64,000 bases of DNA from Globisporangium splendens (taxonomy: Eukaryota; Oomycota; Peronosporomycetes; Pythiales; Pythiaceae). A model generated the notes under the pieces. That model had not been told where the DNA came from. It saw only the letters and a list, made by a program, of their open reading frames with translations, and did not search any database. Made by a program: the position numbers and the translations under genes. Shown here in pieces: positions 1-10,941 of this stretch (position 1 is its first letter; every line of letters begins with the position of its first letter). Where the stretch lies: contig VFIW01000122.1 of NCBI GenBank assembly GCA_006386115.1, positions 60,743-124,742 of the forward strand, given 5' to 3'.

Positions 1-62
1 AGTGGTACAATGGCGTCTCTCTTTGTCAATAGATGGTTGCACTGCTTCGAGTGTCGAAAGAT

Positions 63-2303
63 CTAACTGTGCGACGGCGCCTTCACGTGGAACGCGGGCG
101 TGGGCACGGGCTCGTGAATCGAGATCTGCTTGGCGCAGTGGAAGTACGTCTGCACGAGGCTCTTGTACTCGGGCACCGAGCGCGCGAGCTCCGTGAACGG
201 AATCGCGTCGACCCAGGACGTCGAGGTCGAGGTTGAAGCCGGCTGGCTGAATCGCCCGCCCTTGCGTTGCTTCGTGATGCGGTTGTAGCGCTGGATCATC
301 TGGTGCAACGGGGTGTCGAACACGTCCCAGCTGATCATCGCCGCCGTGCGCACGAGACCGTGAATCTCGAACAGCTGCGAGGCTTCGGCGCCGAGAATGG
401 ACTCGTCCGAGCGCGCGCACAGCACGATGCGGTTGCCCGGGTACGTCAGGTACAGCAGGATGTGGTAGTAGCAGTAGCGCACGTCGCGGTTCCAGTGCAG
501 GAAGAGGTGTCGGAACTGCGCTTCGAACACCTGCACGAGCGCCGAACGCAGGGTCATCGAGAACGCTCCGAAGTGCTTGAGCAGGAAGAGCTCCGTACCC
601 TTGAGGATCTCGAAGTGCTCGGATTCCAGCAGGCACGTGAACACATGGCTCATGAGCTCGGTATCAATTGTGAATTCGTTGTTGCCGGCGTACACCGTTG
701 GTTCGTTGCGGAAGTAGGCTGGGAACTCGGTGATGAGGCGCTCCAGGTACTGCAGACAGATCTCGACGTGGTGCGGAAGCATGTAGTTGGTGCTCTTGAG
801 GATGGTCATCAGCATTGGATGGATCAGGAACTGGTTTTCACGCAGTAGGGTCAGCGATTGACGGGAGAAGAAAGCGCTTGGCGAGTTCTCCTTCAGCGCG
901 CTCATCCGAGGCGACTTTGGCTCGAACTTGACGCTGTTCACGCGTTCTTCTACTTCGTCGTCATCGGCTGCAGGTTGCTCCAAAGCGTTCACTTGGCTCT
1001 GGAAGATCGTTTCCGTCAGCGCCATGACTTGTTCCACGAGGATCGGGAACCCAGGGATGCACTTCCACTCGATGCGCCCCCACGCACTGCCTGGTGAAGT
1101 CAGGTGCTGGATGAGGTTGCCGCAGATCATCATGCGAGCATCGCTGCTCTCGAGGACCGACTCGAGGAAGTGCACACTCGGGTACCAGAACTCCTCGCGG
1201 CTGAATGGCGCCATCTCGGCGTTGCACTTGGAGAACATGGTGTGCTGCCACTTGAAGATGGCCATGGCCATGGTGGACTGACGACCCGAGTTGTGGTTGT
1301 CAGCTGAGGATGAGGTTCGCGATGGAATAGGTTTAGTTGGCTGCAGTTTGTCGGTGATCTTTTCCCACAAGAACGGGATGCGGATGAAGCTCACCGCGAT
1401 CAGCTCCGAGAGCAGCTCGTGGACCTGGGTCATCCAGGCTGCTTTCTTCTTGCTGATGAGCGAGTCTTCAGCGAACTGCAGCGTGGCTTGATGCAACTCG
1501 AGGTATTTGCGCGCGAACAGACAGAGCGGAGGTGCCGCCAGTTGCTGGTGGCGCTTGCTTTTCTTGAGAAAGTTGCGTCGAGACGATTTCTTCGCTGGTG
1601 GTTGCGCCGAAGACGCCGTCGCGGGGACGACCTTGAACGAGCTGCGGCGTTCCAACCGCACGCTGCTCACGCGGCGTTTGCGTCCGTCGCTCTCCTGGCC
1701 ACGATGCACAGTGCAGCCACCGCTCGCGAGCGCATTCAGGACGACATCAAACTCGTGGCGCGCCAGAATAGCGCGCACCAACAACACCGCGGCTTGCTTC
1801 ACCTGCTGGGTAAACACGCTGTCGTCTTCAGTAGCAAGCAGCGGCAGCACGCACTCCCAGAGCTGGAGCAGCGTCTCCACCAGGGCTTGGGCTGTCACGG
1901 TCTTGGTCTTCTTGCTGCTGGTGCCAACGAACGTCTCCTCCCTCGCCGCGAGCATCAGTGTGAGTTTCTCCATCATCTGGACGGACAATGCGTCTCCGGA
2001 TCCTGGAAACGAGTTGATGGACGATTGGGGCGACGCCACCGTTGTCGCGGACGATCGGCACGACGAGCTGGAGAAGCGCGAGCCCGAGGACGACGACGAA
2101 GGAGCCGCGTTCTGCTGCTCCACGGCGCTCTTGACAACGCGGAAAAAGGTCGCGGGCAGCGTCGTCGTCGTGTCGGGGGCCAGGCATCCGGCCATGAGCA
2201 TCGCTGGGGCTTTAGAGGACGAACTGCCGCTGGTCTTGTGCTTGAAGACCCGGAAGAGCTTGGTGACGGCGTGCGAGAGCCGATGCGAAGAAGACACTGC
2301 CAT
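63..2303 (-). CDS. DUF1765/UPF0592-like protein, 746 aa
   Basis: Single open exon. I chose the ATG at 2303 (protein start MAVSSSHRLSHAV, A at -3 and G at +4); the frame stays open to 2489, but the extra 62 residues look like translated 5' UTR. The first 300 residues are Ser-rich low complexity; the conserved part is C-terminal, with a helical region around residues 370-700. The segment FRHLFLHWNRDVRYCYYHIL (roughly residue 620) resembles the FLHW...VR..YF..LL signature of the fungal DUF1765 (UPF0592) family, whose biochemical role is unknown. No signal peptide and no clear membrane segment. The family call is from motif memory only; a generic HEAT-like scaffold is the alternative. The gene is complete in the window, ending in TAG at 63-65. 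Confidence 0.6.
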   Translation of the reverse strand: MAVSSSHRLSHAVTKLFRVFKHKTSGSSSSKAPAMLMAGCLAPDTTTTLPATFFRVVKSAVEQQNAAPSSSSSGSRFSSSSCRSSATTVASPQSSINSFPGSGDALSVQMMEKLTLMLAAREETFVGTSSKKTKTVTAQALVETLLQLWECVLPLLATEDDSVFTQQVKQAAVLLVRAILARHEFDVVLNALASGGCTVHRGQESDGRKRRVSSVRLERRSSFKVVPATASSAQPPAKKSSRRNFLKKSKRHQQLAAPPLCLFARKYLELHQATLQFAEDSLISKKKAAWMTQVHELLSELIAVSFIRIPFLWEKITDKLQPTKPIPSRTSSSADNHNSGRQSTMAMAIFKWQHTMFSKCNAEMAPFSREEFWYPSVHFLESVLESSDARMMICGNLIQHLTSPGSAWGRIEWKCIPGFPILVEQVMALTETIFQSQVNALEQPAADDDEVEERVNSVKFEPKSPRMSALKENSPSAFFSRQSLTLLRENQFLIHPMLMTILKSTNYMLPHHVEICLQYLERLITEFPAYFRNEPTVYAGNNEFTIDTELMSHVFTCLLESEHFEILKGTELFLLKHFGAFSMTLRSALVQVFEAQFRHLFLHWNRDVRYCYYHILLYLTYPGNRIVLCARSDESILGAEASQLFEIHGLVRTAAMISWDVFDTPLHQMIQRYNRITKQRKGGRFSQPASTSTSTSWVDAIPFTELARSVPEYKSLVQTYFHCAKQISIHEPVPTPAFHVKAPSHS

Positions 2304-4330
2304 ATTCCCGCTTTTCTGTATGCAAAAATGCGTGAGACGAATGGGTACCTGACGGGTGTCTGCTATGGTGTGTGCGCGTGTGTGTGTGCTGGAGCTGGCG
2401 AGTTCAAGAGTGGGCTTTCGGTTTTGTATAGAGAAAGTGAGTGGTTTGGTGCTTTGGCGTAAAAGCCAAGCGGGCAGTTTAGGGTGCATATGCGCAATTG
2501 TACCTACTGCATACGAACATAAAAGGGTCGGATCATGACCCCAGCCGTTGCAGCTTTTGCTTTTGCTTTCTCTCTCTCTCTCTTCTCTCTCTATGCGGGA
2601 CTGGTTGGAGATTCTGAAGCTGACTGGCTCAAGAAATATGGAAAAGTGCGATTGAGAGGGGGAGAACGCGTGGATATTTAGACAGATCCCTGAAGAGCCA
2701 TCGTTGTGAAACTTGCATTTGCGGAGAATAGGGAGAATATGGAGAGAAAGCCATGTAGCGAGTATGTATGCGCTTCAGAAGGCAGCATCCCATATTCTGA
2801 TGGCAGCGTCAACAACAACAAGACAAACAGCAGCGCATCCCTTCTATCCATTGCCCGCGGCTCTTTTTATCCCGTGCTGAGAGCGCATCAACATCAGGAT
2901 TGGACCATAATGACTCAATTAGCGTAATGAGTCGGCACAGAGCAGCGTGGGCGATGTTGTGGGTACATTTTGAATTCACTTGTTTCAATTGTTTGTAGTT
3001 GAGGATACTTCACACAGATTTACCTCGAGTACTGATACAATATATATACATATGCACTCAGCGATTGCGCTAGTTCCGAGACATGCAGAGACCACCAAAG
3101 TGCCAAGCTCAAGATTACTGAGAGCCGCCAAACAGACACGACGCGTCGACTTTGGTCCGTTCAAAACCGCCACCTGCCCTTTGCTGCACGCGTCCTATCC
3201 ACACACAACGACACTCGTTTTGCCCTCTGCTCCAGTGTCCTATAAATAGCATACAAACACGCATCTTTGAGGCTCGTGGTGTCAAAACGTGGGCGAGACT
3301 CGGACGCAAAGAGAATCTTTTGACTGGCTGGTTCACGGCATAATCGCGGTTTTATAAAATGAGAGGGTCCCCAGCAGCACAGATCGGCGCTCGTTCCGCG
3401 AGTCAAAAATCATGGAAAAGTTCAGAAAAGAACGAAGATTCGGTTCTTCGGCTGACAGCGATCCCTGATGCAAAAATTCCATGTGGGGTGCTTTTCACAG
3501 CCAGAATATGATATTTTACTGTTCAGTCGTTGCTTACCGTCTGTGCGATGGTTCCATCTGCTGAGTAAATGCACCCATTCCAATATCCACCCATCCAAGA
3601 GGCACATGGCCATCCGTGTTCACCGTCCGCGTTCACTGTCCATATTCTCCCCTGTATGCTGAGGGGACGAGTGTGTGGTCATGAAGAGTCCACTTCAGTC
3701 GTCTGCTTGGTGGCGTGTAGTATCGTATAGAGAAAAAGGTTGAGAAACTACAGGGTGTATTTATACATATTGGACTGGAATTTTTTCACTTGCTCCAGTC
3801 TCGTTATTGAATGGGTACATTCGCTCATGACGGATTTTTTACTCTCTGGTCATAGCACTGCGTTTGACGCGTCCACTCGCCACTGGCCAAACCTTTACGG
3901 TATGTGCAACAGCGTGTTACTTCTTGCTGCTAGTACTTTAGAGCGCATCTAGGAGATTAATGACTCTTCCCTCGAAGATGCTCCTTGCGTGGATGATATG
4001 TGTTTGCATGGCGCATGGTCATTTTTTTCTTCTCATGGATATTTGGTTGGCATATCAGGCGAATCTGCAATTGTCGTCATGCACCCAAGTCTGCGCTCTC
4101 CATATGGCAATAACGCACACGCTAAATTATGATTTTGTCGATTTGTAGAATCTACAAACCGACAAAACCATCCTTTCTCTCTGTCTATCCAATGCCATAT
4201 TTCTTTCTTTCTTTCTTTCCATGGTCATTTCTGCATAGAGAAGACACGTGGGTACACCACACTCGCGCTCGTCATTTTCATCTCTCTCTTTATCACTTGA
4301 CTCTATATCGCTCCTGCGCGCTCTCTCTCT
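2304..4330. other. Intergenic region, about 2 kb, no gene recognised
   Basis: Lies between the 5' end of the DUF1765-like gene and the 3' end of the thioesterase gene, both on the minus strand. Only short unsupported reading frames occur. It contains CT-rich tracts and AT-rich stretches and should hold the promoter and 5' UTR of the DUF1765-like gene near 2304-2600. Confidence 0.6.
2568..2592. repeat. CT microsatellite upstream of the DUF1765-like gene
   Basis: Interrupted (TC)n tract. A similar tract lies in the 5' leader of the HMG-CoA synthase fusion gene, so pyrimidine-rich leaders may be usual here. Confidence 0.7.
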
Positions 4331-5918
4331 CTAAATGCGCGCCGTGAGCGACGGTACAAACGTTTTCGGCGCGGACGTCGGGATCGCCGGCAGCGCGAGC
4401 AGCTCGGCGTCGTGCTTCTCGAACTGACCGCGGCGCTGCGCCTTCAGCAGCGACTGCATCGCGTCCTGGTCGTTCTCGTCTGCCGTCACATCCAAGTGGA
4501 TCTCGCGCTTCCGGTTGTCGTCTTCCAGGTTCAGCACTTCAAAGTAGCTGCGTGTGCATACATAAACACAAAGTACTCGTTAGAACGCCAACAGCATACA
4601 CTACTGATAAGAAAATGCGCTCATGTACCCCGTATGTGAAAGCTCGAGGAGATGCGTTTTGCCCGTGCCTCGGTACACTGCGATCTCCACCTCCACCGAA
4701 TACTTTCTATACATTCATATAAACAACAGAAGACACAGTCAACAAGTCGGGCCATTAACTAACTCCTCTAGCCCTGTGTCCTGTGTCTTCAAGCACAATT
4801 ACTTATCCATTCCATAAAGAACGAAAGGGCGAGAACGTACCGGACGCGGCAAATGCGGGCGCGGATGCTCACCATGTGGTGCAAGTTGATCGGCAGCTTG
4901 AAGTGCACGCGGTCCATTCCGACCGTCACCATGTTGTAGTTCTTTGTAAACTGCCGCGCGCAGTACAGCGCCAAGTGGTCCTATATGAAATGGCACAAAC
5001 GCATTAGATATATGCAAAACATCCCCATGTGCAAATTTATACCCCATTACCATCCACTCAAGCAGCACGCCGCCAAAGACGTTGCCGTGCACGTTGGCGT
5101 GCTTCATAATGAACGTGTGGCGCGTCTCTACGACGGTGGTCTGGATGTCGATGGCCTTGCGGCCCGCGGCGTACTTGTGGCGCGGGATCATGGCGTGCGT
5201 GATGGTGCCCATCTGGGTCACGGCGGTCTGCGCCTGCTGCCAGCGCGCCGTGAGCTCTTTGCGCTTAGCCGCAAGCTCCTGGAGCTGCGCGCACTCAGCG
5301 GGTCGCAGCGGATCGTACAGCGTCGGCAGCCCGCGACTCACTTTGCCGTCCTTGCCCATGGCCACAAACGTCGCCACCACGTTGTGCGTCAACTGGAACT
5401 CGCCCGTCGCGAAGTCCTGGCGGTACACGCTCACCTGGCACACCATGGACGAGCTATTGACGCTGATCCCGCGACCCTCGAGGCGGATGAAGTCGCCGTG
5501 GTACACGGGCCGGAGCAGCCGGAACGTATCGAACGCGACCGTCACCACGGGCTTCTGCGCAATGCTGCAGAGAGTATATGCAGATACACGAGCATTAGAC
5601 AAGCAAATGAACGGCAACAGCAGTAACAAAACCATTAGACAGCGTACACATTGCAGACTTCGGCGACCAGCAGATCGACCTGGTGCAGAATGGGCCCCGA
5701 GCCGAGCAGTTTGCCGCGCAGCGCTTCGTCGCCCTATGCCGTCATTTTTGCCACATGAGAGAGCGTCAAAGAGGTCAGTACAAGTAGCAGCGGCGCCTCA
5801 TGCACGAACGCACATACAGCGAGTGCTAGCGGTGAAGACGTACGAAGACAGCGGCGTGCGCGCAGCGCGTTTCCTCACTCGTGATCCGCGCGCGCGTCGT
5901 CGTCTCTGGTGTCGCCAT
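4331..5918 (-). CDS. Double-hotdog acyl-CoA thioesterase, six exons, 369 aa
   Basis: Expected to hydrolyse acyl-CoA to free fatty acid plus CoA, as in the ACOT9/ACOT7-type double-hotdog thioesterases. I rebuilt the exons from phase and GT-AG borders: 5844-5918, 5648-5733, 5051-5564, 4841-4980, 4629-4706 and 4331-4547; they join in frame to 1110 nt ending in TAG. The first hotdog covers about residues 35-130 (LVAEVCNVIAQKPVVTVAFD, then RPVYHGDFIRLEG); the second starts near residue 160 and includes RHTFIMKHANVHGNVFGGVL, the H-x-N-x-x-G-x-x-FGG pattern of the family, and RVHFKLPINLHHMV. Introns are 81-134 nt. No organelle targeting signal is obvious: the N-terminus MATPETTTRARITSEET is hydrophilic. 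It is divergent from the HMG-CoA synthase fusion gene, which also uses acyl-CoA. Exon 1 is the least certain. Confidence 0.85.
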
Positions 5919-6392
5919 GTTTCCTTTTGCGAAATGATCTCATGAGCGTTTCGAGGGAGAGCCATCACCTCTGTTTTTTTTTCTATAGAACGAGTAGAAG
6001 GGATATGTGTCAATCAGAATCAATATTAACTGTTTGGCTGATCTGATTTACAGAGGAATATCAACTTTACACAAGCTTTTAATTGCATGCAGCATCGTTT
6101 ACTTCAGGACCGTTGTGACAACACAGTCGTTCGTACACTCAAGTCAACACACCCTTTTCTGATACTCTCCACTCTAATTACACCTTGTGTTCACTCGACT
6201 AATGCATTTTGCCCTGTTTTGATAATCGCTTCATCATCTCACCTTTGTTTTGGCATTTTCATCCCAAGCATCTGCAGCACCAACAACTGACCATCACTCT
6301 GGCAAGATCCCCATTTCCAGTGTTCCAGAGTGTAGGGTGGAGAAGAACCAAGAAGAACCACAGATATCATCCGACATCCGCCATCGCTGCTG

Positions 6393-6432
<40 letters not shown>

Positions 6433-6475
6433 ACTCGTGATCGTGTCCCCAGTCCGCAGCACTCTATACTTTGCC
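5919..6475. promoter_or_regulatory. Shared divergent promoter region, thioesterase / HMGCS-KS
   Basis: 557 bp between two divergent start codons, both genes acting on acyl-CoA thioesters. It is AT-richer than the coding flanks and ends in a long pyrimidine tract in the plus-strand leader. No individual transcription-factor site can be called by eye; co-regulation is an inference from layout only. Confidence 0.5.
6395..6427 (+). repeat. (TC)n tract in the 5' leader of the HMGCS-KS gene
   Basis: About 16 TC dinucleotides ending roughly 50 bp before the chosen ATG at 6476. Confidence 0.8.
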
Positions 6476-9460
6476 ATGGATCCGTTCGCCGACGACTCGC
6501 CGCGGCCACGCAACGTCGGCATCCTGGCCATGGAGGTGTACTTTCCGCAGTTCTACGTCGCGCAGGCTGATCTCGAGCGCTACAACAGCGTACCGGCGGG
6601 CAAGTACACGATCGGGCTCGGCCAGGACGCCATGGCGTTCGTGGGCGACCGGGAAGACGTCAACTCGATCGCGCTCACGTGCGTCGCGCGGCTGCTCGAG
6701 AAGTACGGCATTGACCCGAAGGACGTCGGTCGCCTCGAGGTCGGCACGGAGACGCTCGTGGACAAGAGCAAGTCGACCAAGACCGTGCTCATGACGCTCT
6801 TTGAGGAGTGCGGCAACCGCAACATCGAAGGCGCGTCGACCATCAATGCGTGCTACGGCGCCACGGCCGCCGTGCTAAACGCCATCGCGTGGGTCGAGAG
6901 CTCTGCCTGGGACGGACGGTACGCGATCGTGGTCGCGTCGGACATCGCAGTGTACGCGAAAGGAACTGCGCGCCCCACTGGTGGCTGTGGAGGCATCGCG
7001 ATGCTCATCGGTCCAGATGCGCCGCTCGCGATCGGCAGCAAGACGCGCGTCACGAGCGCATGCCACGCGTGGGACTTCTATAAACCTGACCCAACGAGCG
7101 AGTACCCGACGGTGGACGGCCAGTTCTCGCTGACGTGCTACCTCCAGTCGCTTGACGACTGCTACCTCCGATTTTGCGAGAAAAACGAAAAGGTGGCAAA
7201 GCAAAGCACTCCTCCGTGCGATGTGAACGCATTCGACTACGCCGTGTTCCACTCGCCATACAACAAGCAGGTGGTGCGATCGTTTAGCAGAGTACGTGCC
7301 ATCACTATTCCCATAACTCTACTGTGATCTGAGGACGAGATGATGCTAATCTCTATTGTCCTTGTATTGTAGTTTTTGTTTTTGGATTCGCGACGTCAAC
7401 CTGCCGATGAGGCGCTCACGCACCCAAGCCTTGAGAAATGGCGCTCCGTGCCGCTGGAAAGCACGCTCACTGACCGCGAATTGGATTTGGCCGCGCGCGG
7501 ACTCGCGAAAGACATGTACGCTGCCAAGGTGGCTCCGAGCTGCACGACGTCCAAACAAGTCGGCAACTGCTACACGGGCGCCGTGTACATCAACCTCGCG
7601 ACGCTGGTGAATGCCGTGTCGACACAGTTGGTGGACAAGAAGATTCTGCTGTTCTCGTACGGATCCGGCAGCATCGCGTCCATGTTTTCGATCCGCGGCC
7701 GCGTGCCGACGAGCTCCAAGTTCTCCATCGAGCGCATGGCAGAAGTCCTCGACATCCCTGAGCGGCTCGCGGCGCGGAAACAAATCAGCGCCGAGGAATA
7801 CTCGGCGTACATGGACATCCGTCAGCGCGTCTATGGTCTGCGCAACATCACGCCAACGCAGTCGATCGCGACCTTGGCGCCAGGTACGTTCTACCTCAAG
7901 AGCATCGACGCGAGGTTCCACCGGACGTACGCCAGAACAGAGAAAGCAGTCGAAGCTACGACGAGTGTTGCTGTCCCCGCTGGAGGAAGCACTAACAGCA
8001 ACACGGAGAAGTGGGACCGTGCTGGTGCCGTTTACGTGACGGGAGTGAGTGCAGGTGTTCCAGGCAACGCTGTGCCCTTTGATGGCCAGAACACGCTGGA
8101 CTCGCTGCTCGCGGGTGCAAACTGCATTGCACCATTGAGCGACGCCACGAAAGACGCGATCCTGTCGCGTCGGATCGTCGAAGTGAAGAAATCCTCTGCG
8201 AATGGCGACGTGACGCGCCATCACGTCGCGACAAGAGACGAAGGCGTGCAAGTCGCAGCCGTGATGCAGCCGGTGGATCTGGAGACGCAGTACGGCATCG
8301 CACCGGCGCTCGTTGGCTCCATGGATGAAGCCACGCGGCTCGGAGTCGCGGCGGGTCTGGATGCGCTGAAAAACGCCAACTTGGTCGACGGCGTCAGTGG
8401 CAAGTGGCGTCTTCCGGAGAAGCTGCAGGCGTCCACGGGCATCATCTACGCGACGTCGTTTCCGACGATGAATGCCGCGGTCTCGGAAGCCAACCGATTC
8501 CAGCATAGTGAAGGAGAAGAACCAGCTGAACTTGATCGCAAGATTCTCTTCCGGCTGCTCGTACTGGCGAATGCGCAGCTCGCGCAGATCACGGGTGCGC
8601 GCGGTCCGAACACCCAGGTCAACGCGGCGTGTGCCGGAACGACGCAGGCGATCGGCATGGCGCACGACTGGCTGGCGCTGGGCAAATGCGACCGCGTCGT
8701 GGTCATCGCCAGCGACGTCACGAGCAATGAGACGCTGATCCCGTGGATCGGTGGCGGATTTCGCGTTCTTGGAGCCGCGTCCACGGCAGCAAATGTGGGC
8801 GATGCAGCGCTTCCATTCGATAAGCGACGAAACGGCATGGTGCTCGGAGCTGGGGCCGTGGGGCTCGTGTTGGAATCCGCCGCTGCGTTTGCAGCGCATC
8901 ATCGTCCAATGTCTTCTCCCCTGCGATCAACGCATGTGCGCTTACTGCGGTCTCACTTCAGCAACTCGGCGTACCATGGCGCGTCCCTGGACCCAAAGCG
9001 CGTGTCGGAGGAGCTCGTGCACCTGCTGCTGCGCGTGGAGAAGGACTTTGGCATCACGCGTACCGAGATCGCCGAGCACGGCGTGTACTACAGCCACGAG
9101 ACGTTCACGAACGCGTCGCCCAAGACCTCGTGCGCGTACACGGAGATCGAAGCGCTGCGCAGCGCGTTTGGCGCCGAGTTGTTGGAGAAACTGGTCATCG
9201 CCAACACGAAGGGGTTCACGGGCCACCCGATGTCGGTCTCCTTCGAGGACGTCGTGGCAGTGGAAGGGCTGCGTCAGAGCAAACTGCCGCCTGTGGTCAA
9301 CTTCCAGCACCACGATCCAAATCTCGGCTCGCAGCCGCTTCGCCTCGCAAAGGGAGGCGCGCACCGCCACAAATACGCGTTGCACTTTGCCGCGGGCTTC
9401 GGCTCGCAGCTCGCGTTCACGCTGTACGCGTTGCAGGAACAGAGACACCCATTGCGTTGA
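6476..9460 (+). CDS. HMG-CoA synthase / beta-ketoacyl synthase fusion, two exons, 967 aa
   Basis: Exon 1 is 6476-7291 and exon 2 is 7373-9460, joined in phase 0 across an 81-nt GT-AG intron with a ctaat branch-like motif. The ATG at 6476 opens MDPFADDSPRPRNVGILAME, the normal HMG-CoA synthase start; the longer frame upstream translates the CT tract. Residues 1-463 are HMG-CoA synthase (acetyl-CoA + acetoacetyl-CoA to HMG-CoA, mevalonate pathway), with catalytic Glu92 (VGTETLVDKSKS), Cys126 (NACYGATAA) and His259 (VFHSPYNK). After a Ser/Thr/Ala linker (about 464-489), residues 490-967 form a ketosynthase fold with nucleophile Cys692 (NAACAGTTQA), His847 (YYSHETFTNA), Lys885 and His890 (NTKGFTGHPM). 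All triad residues are present, so both domains look active. Canonical HMG-CoA synthase is about 460-520 residues and ends before the second domain. No acyl-carrier domain is seen. The substrate of the second domain is unknown. Confidence 0.92.
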
Positions 9461-9752
9461 AATGGAACACCAAAAAGCACATATAAACCAAGAAAATGCA
9501 CAACACATGAATATGAAAAGGGACAAACCGCGTTTGTGTCAAAACTGCTTCCATTGTCTGCCTTGGGTTCTTTCTTTTTCTGGGAGGATCTTCGCTTGGT
9601 TCATTGTCTCGTTCTTTATCTCGATCCACATCGTCGTTATATATCGTTGGCTCGGGGCAACTTTGCGAAAAGGGCTACCAAGACTCGCTCATCTCTTAAA
9701 AACATAAACTCAACCACGCACAAACACTTACCACACCAGGGAATAATTACGC
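9461..9752. other. Short convergent intergenic spacer
   Basis: 292 bp between the 3' ends of two convergent genes. No feature is recognised beyond expected 3' UTR and polyadenylation sequence. Confidence 0.6.
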
Positions 9753-10389
9753 TTAGAACTCCACGGACACGTTGCTGTGGGTCCGCTTCTCGCGGTAGCT
9801 GCCCACAGCGTTGCCCCAGACGTCGTGGCCCTCGCTGCTCGAGTGGCTGTCGTGGTCGCTCACGCGATAATCCGTGCTTGTATGCGCGGCGGACACTGGG
9901 ATGCCGTACTCGACATCCGCCGCCGCCGCAGCGACGGGGACCGCGTAGCTGTGCGGCGGAGGCGCGCGCACCGGCGACGTCTGCATGTCGCCCTGGAATC
10001 CTGGATTGTTGGGCTTGCTGAACGTGGTCGCGGCGTTCGCGCCGTACGCCGCCGTCGCGGTCGACGTCTGGTTGTACGTGGCCTTGGGCGGTGGGAAGCG
10101 CGGCTCATCGTCGTCCGAGTCATCGTCGTCGTCCTGGCGGCGTTTCCAGACAAAGAAGCCGAGAACAGCGACAACGACGACGCAGCCACCGACAATCGCG
10201 AGGATCACGCCAACCTTTGAGCCAGACGACGAGTTCTCGTCCTTGGACGCCGTCGCGTTCGATGGCGCCGAGGCTGCTTCCTGTGCCGCCTCCGTCGCCG
10301 TCGGCGTTGGCGACGGAGTGGGCGATGGTGTAGGCGAAGGCGTCGGCTTGGGCGTGGGTGACGGCGTTGGCTTAGGCGTCTTCACCGTC

Positions 10390-10428
<39 letters not shown>

Positions 10429-10941
10429 GACGAGGACGACGCCTTGGTCTTGCTCGGCTTCTTGGTGGTCGGCTTGGGCGTCGTCGAGCCGCTGCCGCTG
10501 TCGCCTGAGTTAGAGCCGCTGCTCGACGCCGTCTTCTTAGGCGTCTTCTTCGGGGTCGGCGTGGGTGTCGGCGACGGCGTACTCGTCGTCGAGCAGAGCG
10601 TCGTGCCGTCGGGACACTCCGAGTCGTCGTTCAGCTGGTAGCAGCCGTACTTGGTGCTCGTGAGGAAGCCGAAGAAGCCACCGTCCATCGCGGCGAGACA
10701 CGGCGGACACACCGCCTTCTCCATATTGCACGTCTTGGAGCCGCCGTCGATGTAGCATTTCGAGATGTCGACGCTGCAAATGTCGTCCGCGGCGGACACA
10801 TCTGTCGTCATCGCGGCCAGCGCTATTTTAACGTCAGCAAGCACACAAGCATAGCGATTAGACCATATACGCGGACAGAGACCAAGCGCATGCATTCTTA
10901 CCTGCCACCGCGACCGCGGCGCTCACAAATCGACGCGCCAT
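9753..10941 (-). CDS. Secreted-type single-pass membrane protein with Cys-rich ectodomain, two exons, 369 aa
   Basis: Exon 1 is 10902-10941 and exon 2 is 9753-10822, separated by a 79-nt GT-AG intron. The spliced N-terminus MARRFVSAAVAVAALAAM supplies a clear signal peptide that the unspliced reading lacks, which is why I chose this start. The mature N-terminal 60-70 residues hold about eight cysteines (CSVDISKC, CNMEKAVCPPC, CYQLNDDSEC), followed by a long Pro/Ser/Thr and Ser-Gly stalk (PTPSPTPSPTP, SGSGSGSGS) typical of O-glycosylated wall or surface proteins. A hydrophobic segment at about residues 214-237 (VGVILAIVGGCVVVVAVLGF) precedes KRRQ and an acidic tail (DDDDDSDDDE), giving a type I topology. 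Surface sensing or adhesion is possible but unproved; I recognise no named family. Confidence 0.82.

Noticed and set aside
1419..2462. Long plus-strand frame of 347 codons at the 5' end of the DUF1765-like gene
   Set aside because: It is the antisense shadow of a Ser-rich coding region, has Arg-rich low-complexity composition and no domain features.
2706..4347. Short frames of 60-90 codons between the first two genes
   Set aside because: Chance open frames in AT-rich DNA without domains, conserved neighbours or splice-compatible structure.
5082..5945. Plus-strand frame of 287 codons over the thioesterase gene
   Set aside because: Antisense to well-supported thioesterase exons and introns; composition is not protein-like.
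7346..8902. Minus-strand frame of 518 codons inside the HMGCS-KS gene
   Set aside because: Shadow of GC-rich codons; the sense strand encodes both enzyme domains with catalytic residues.
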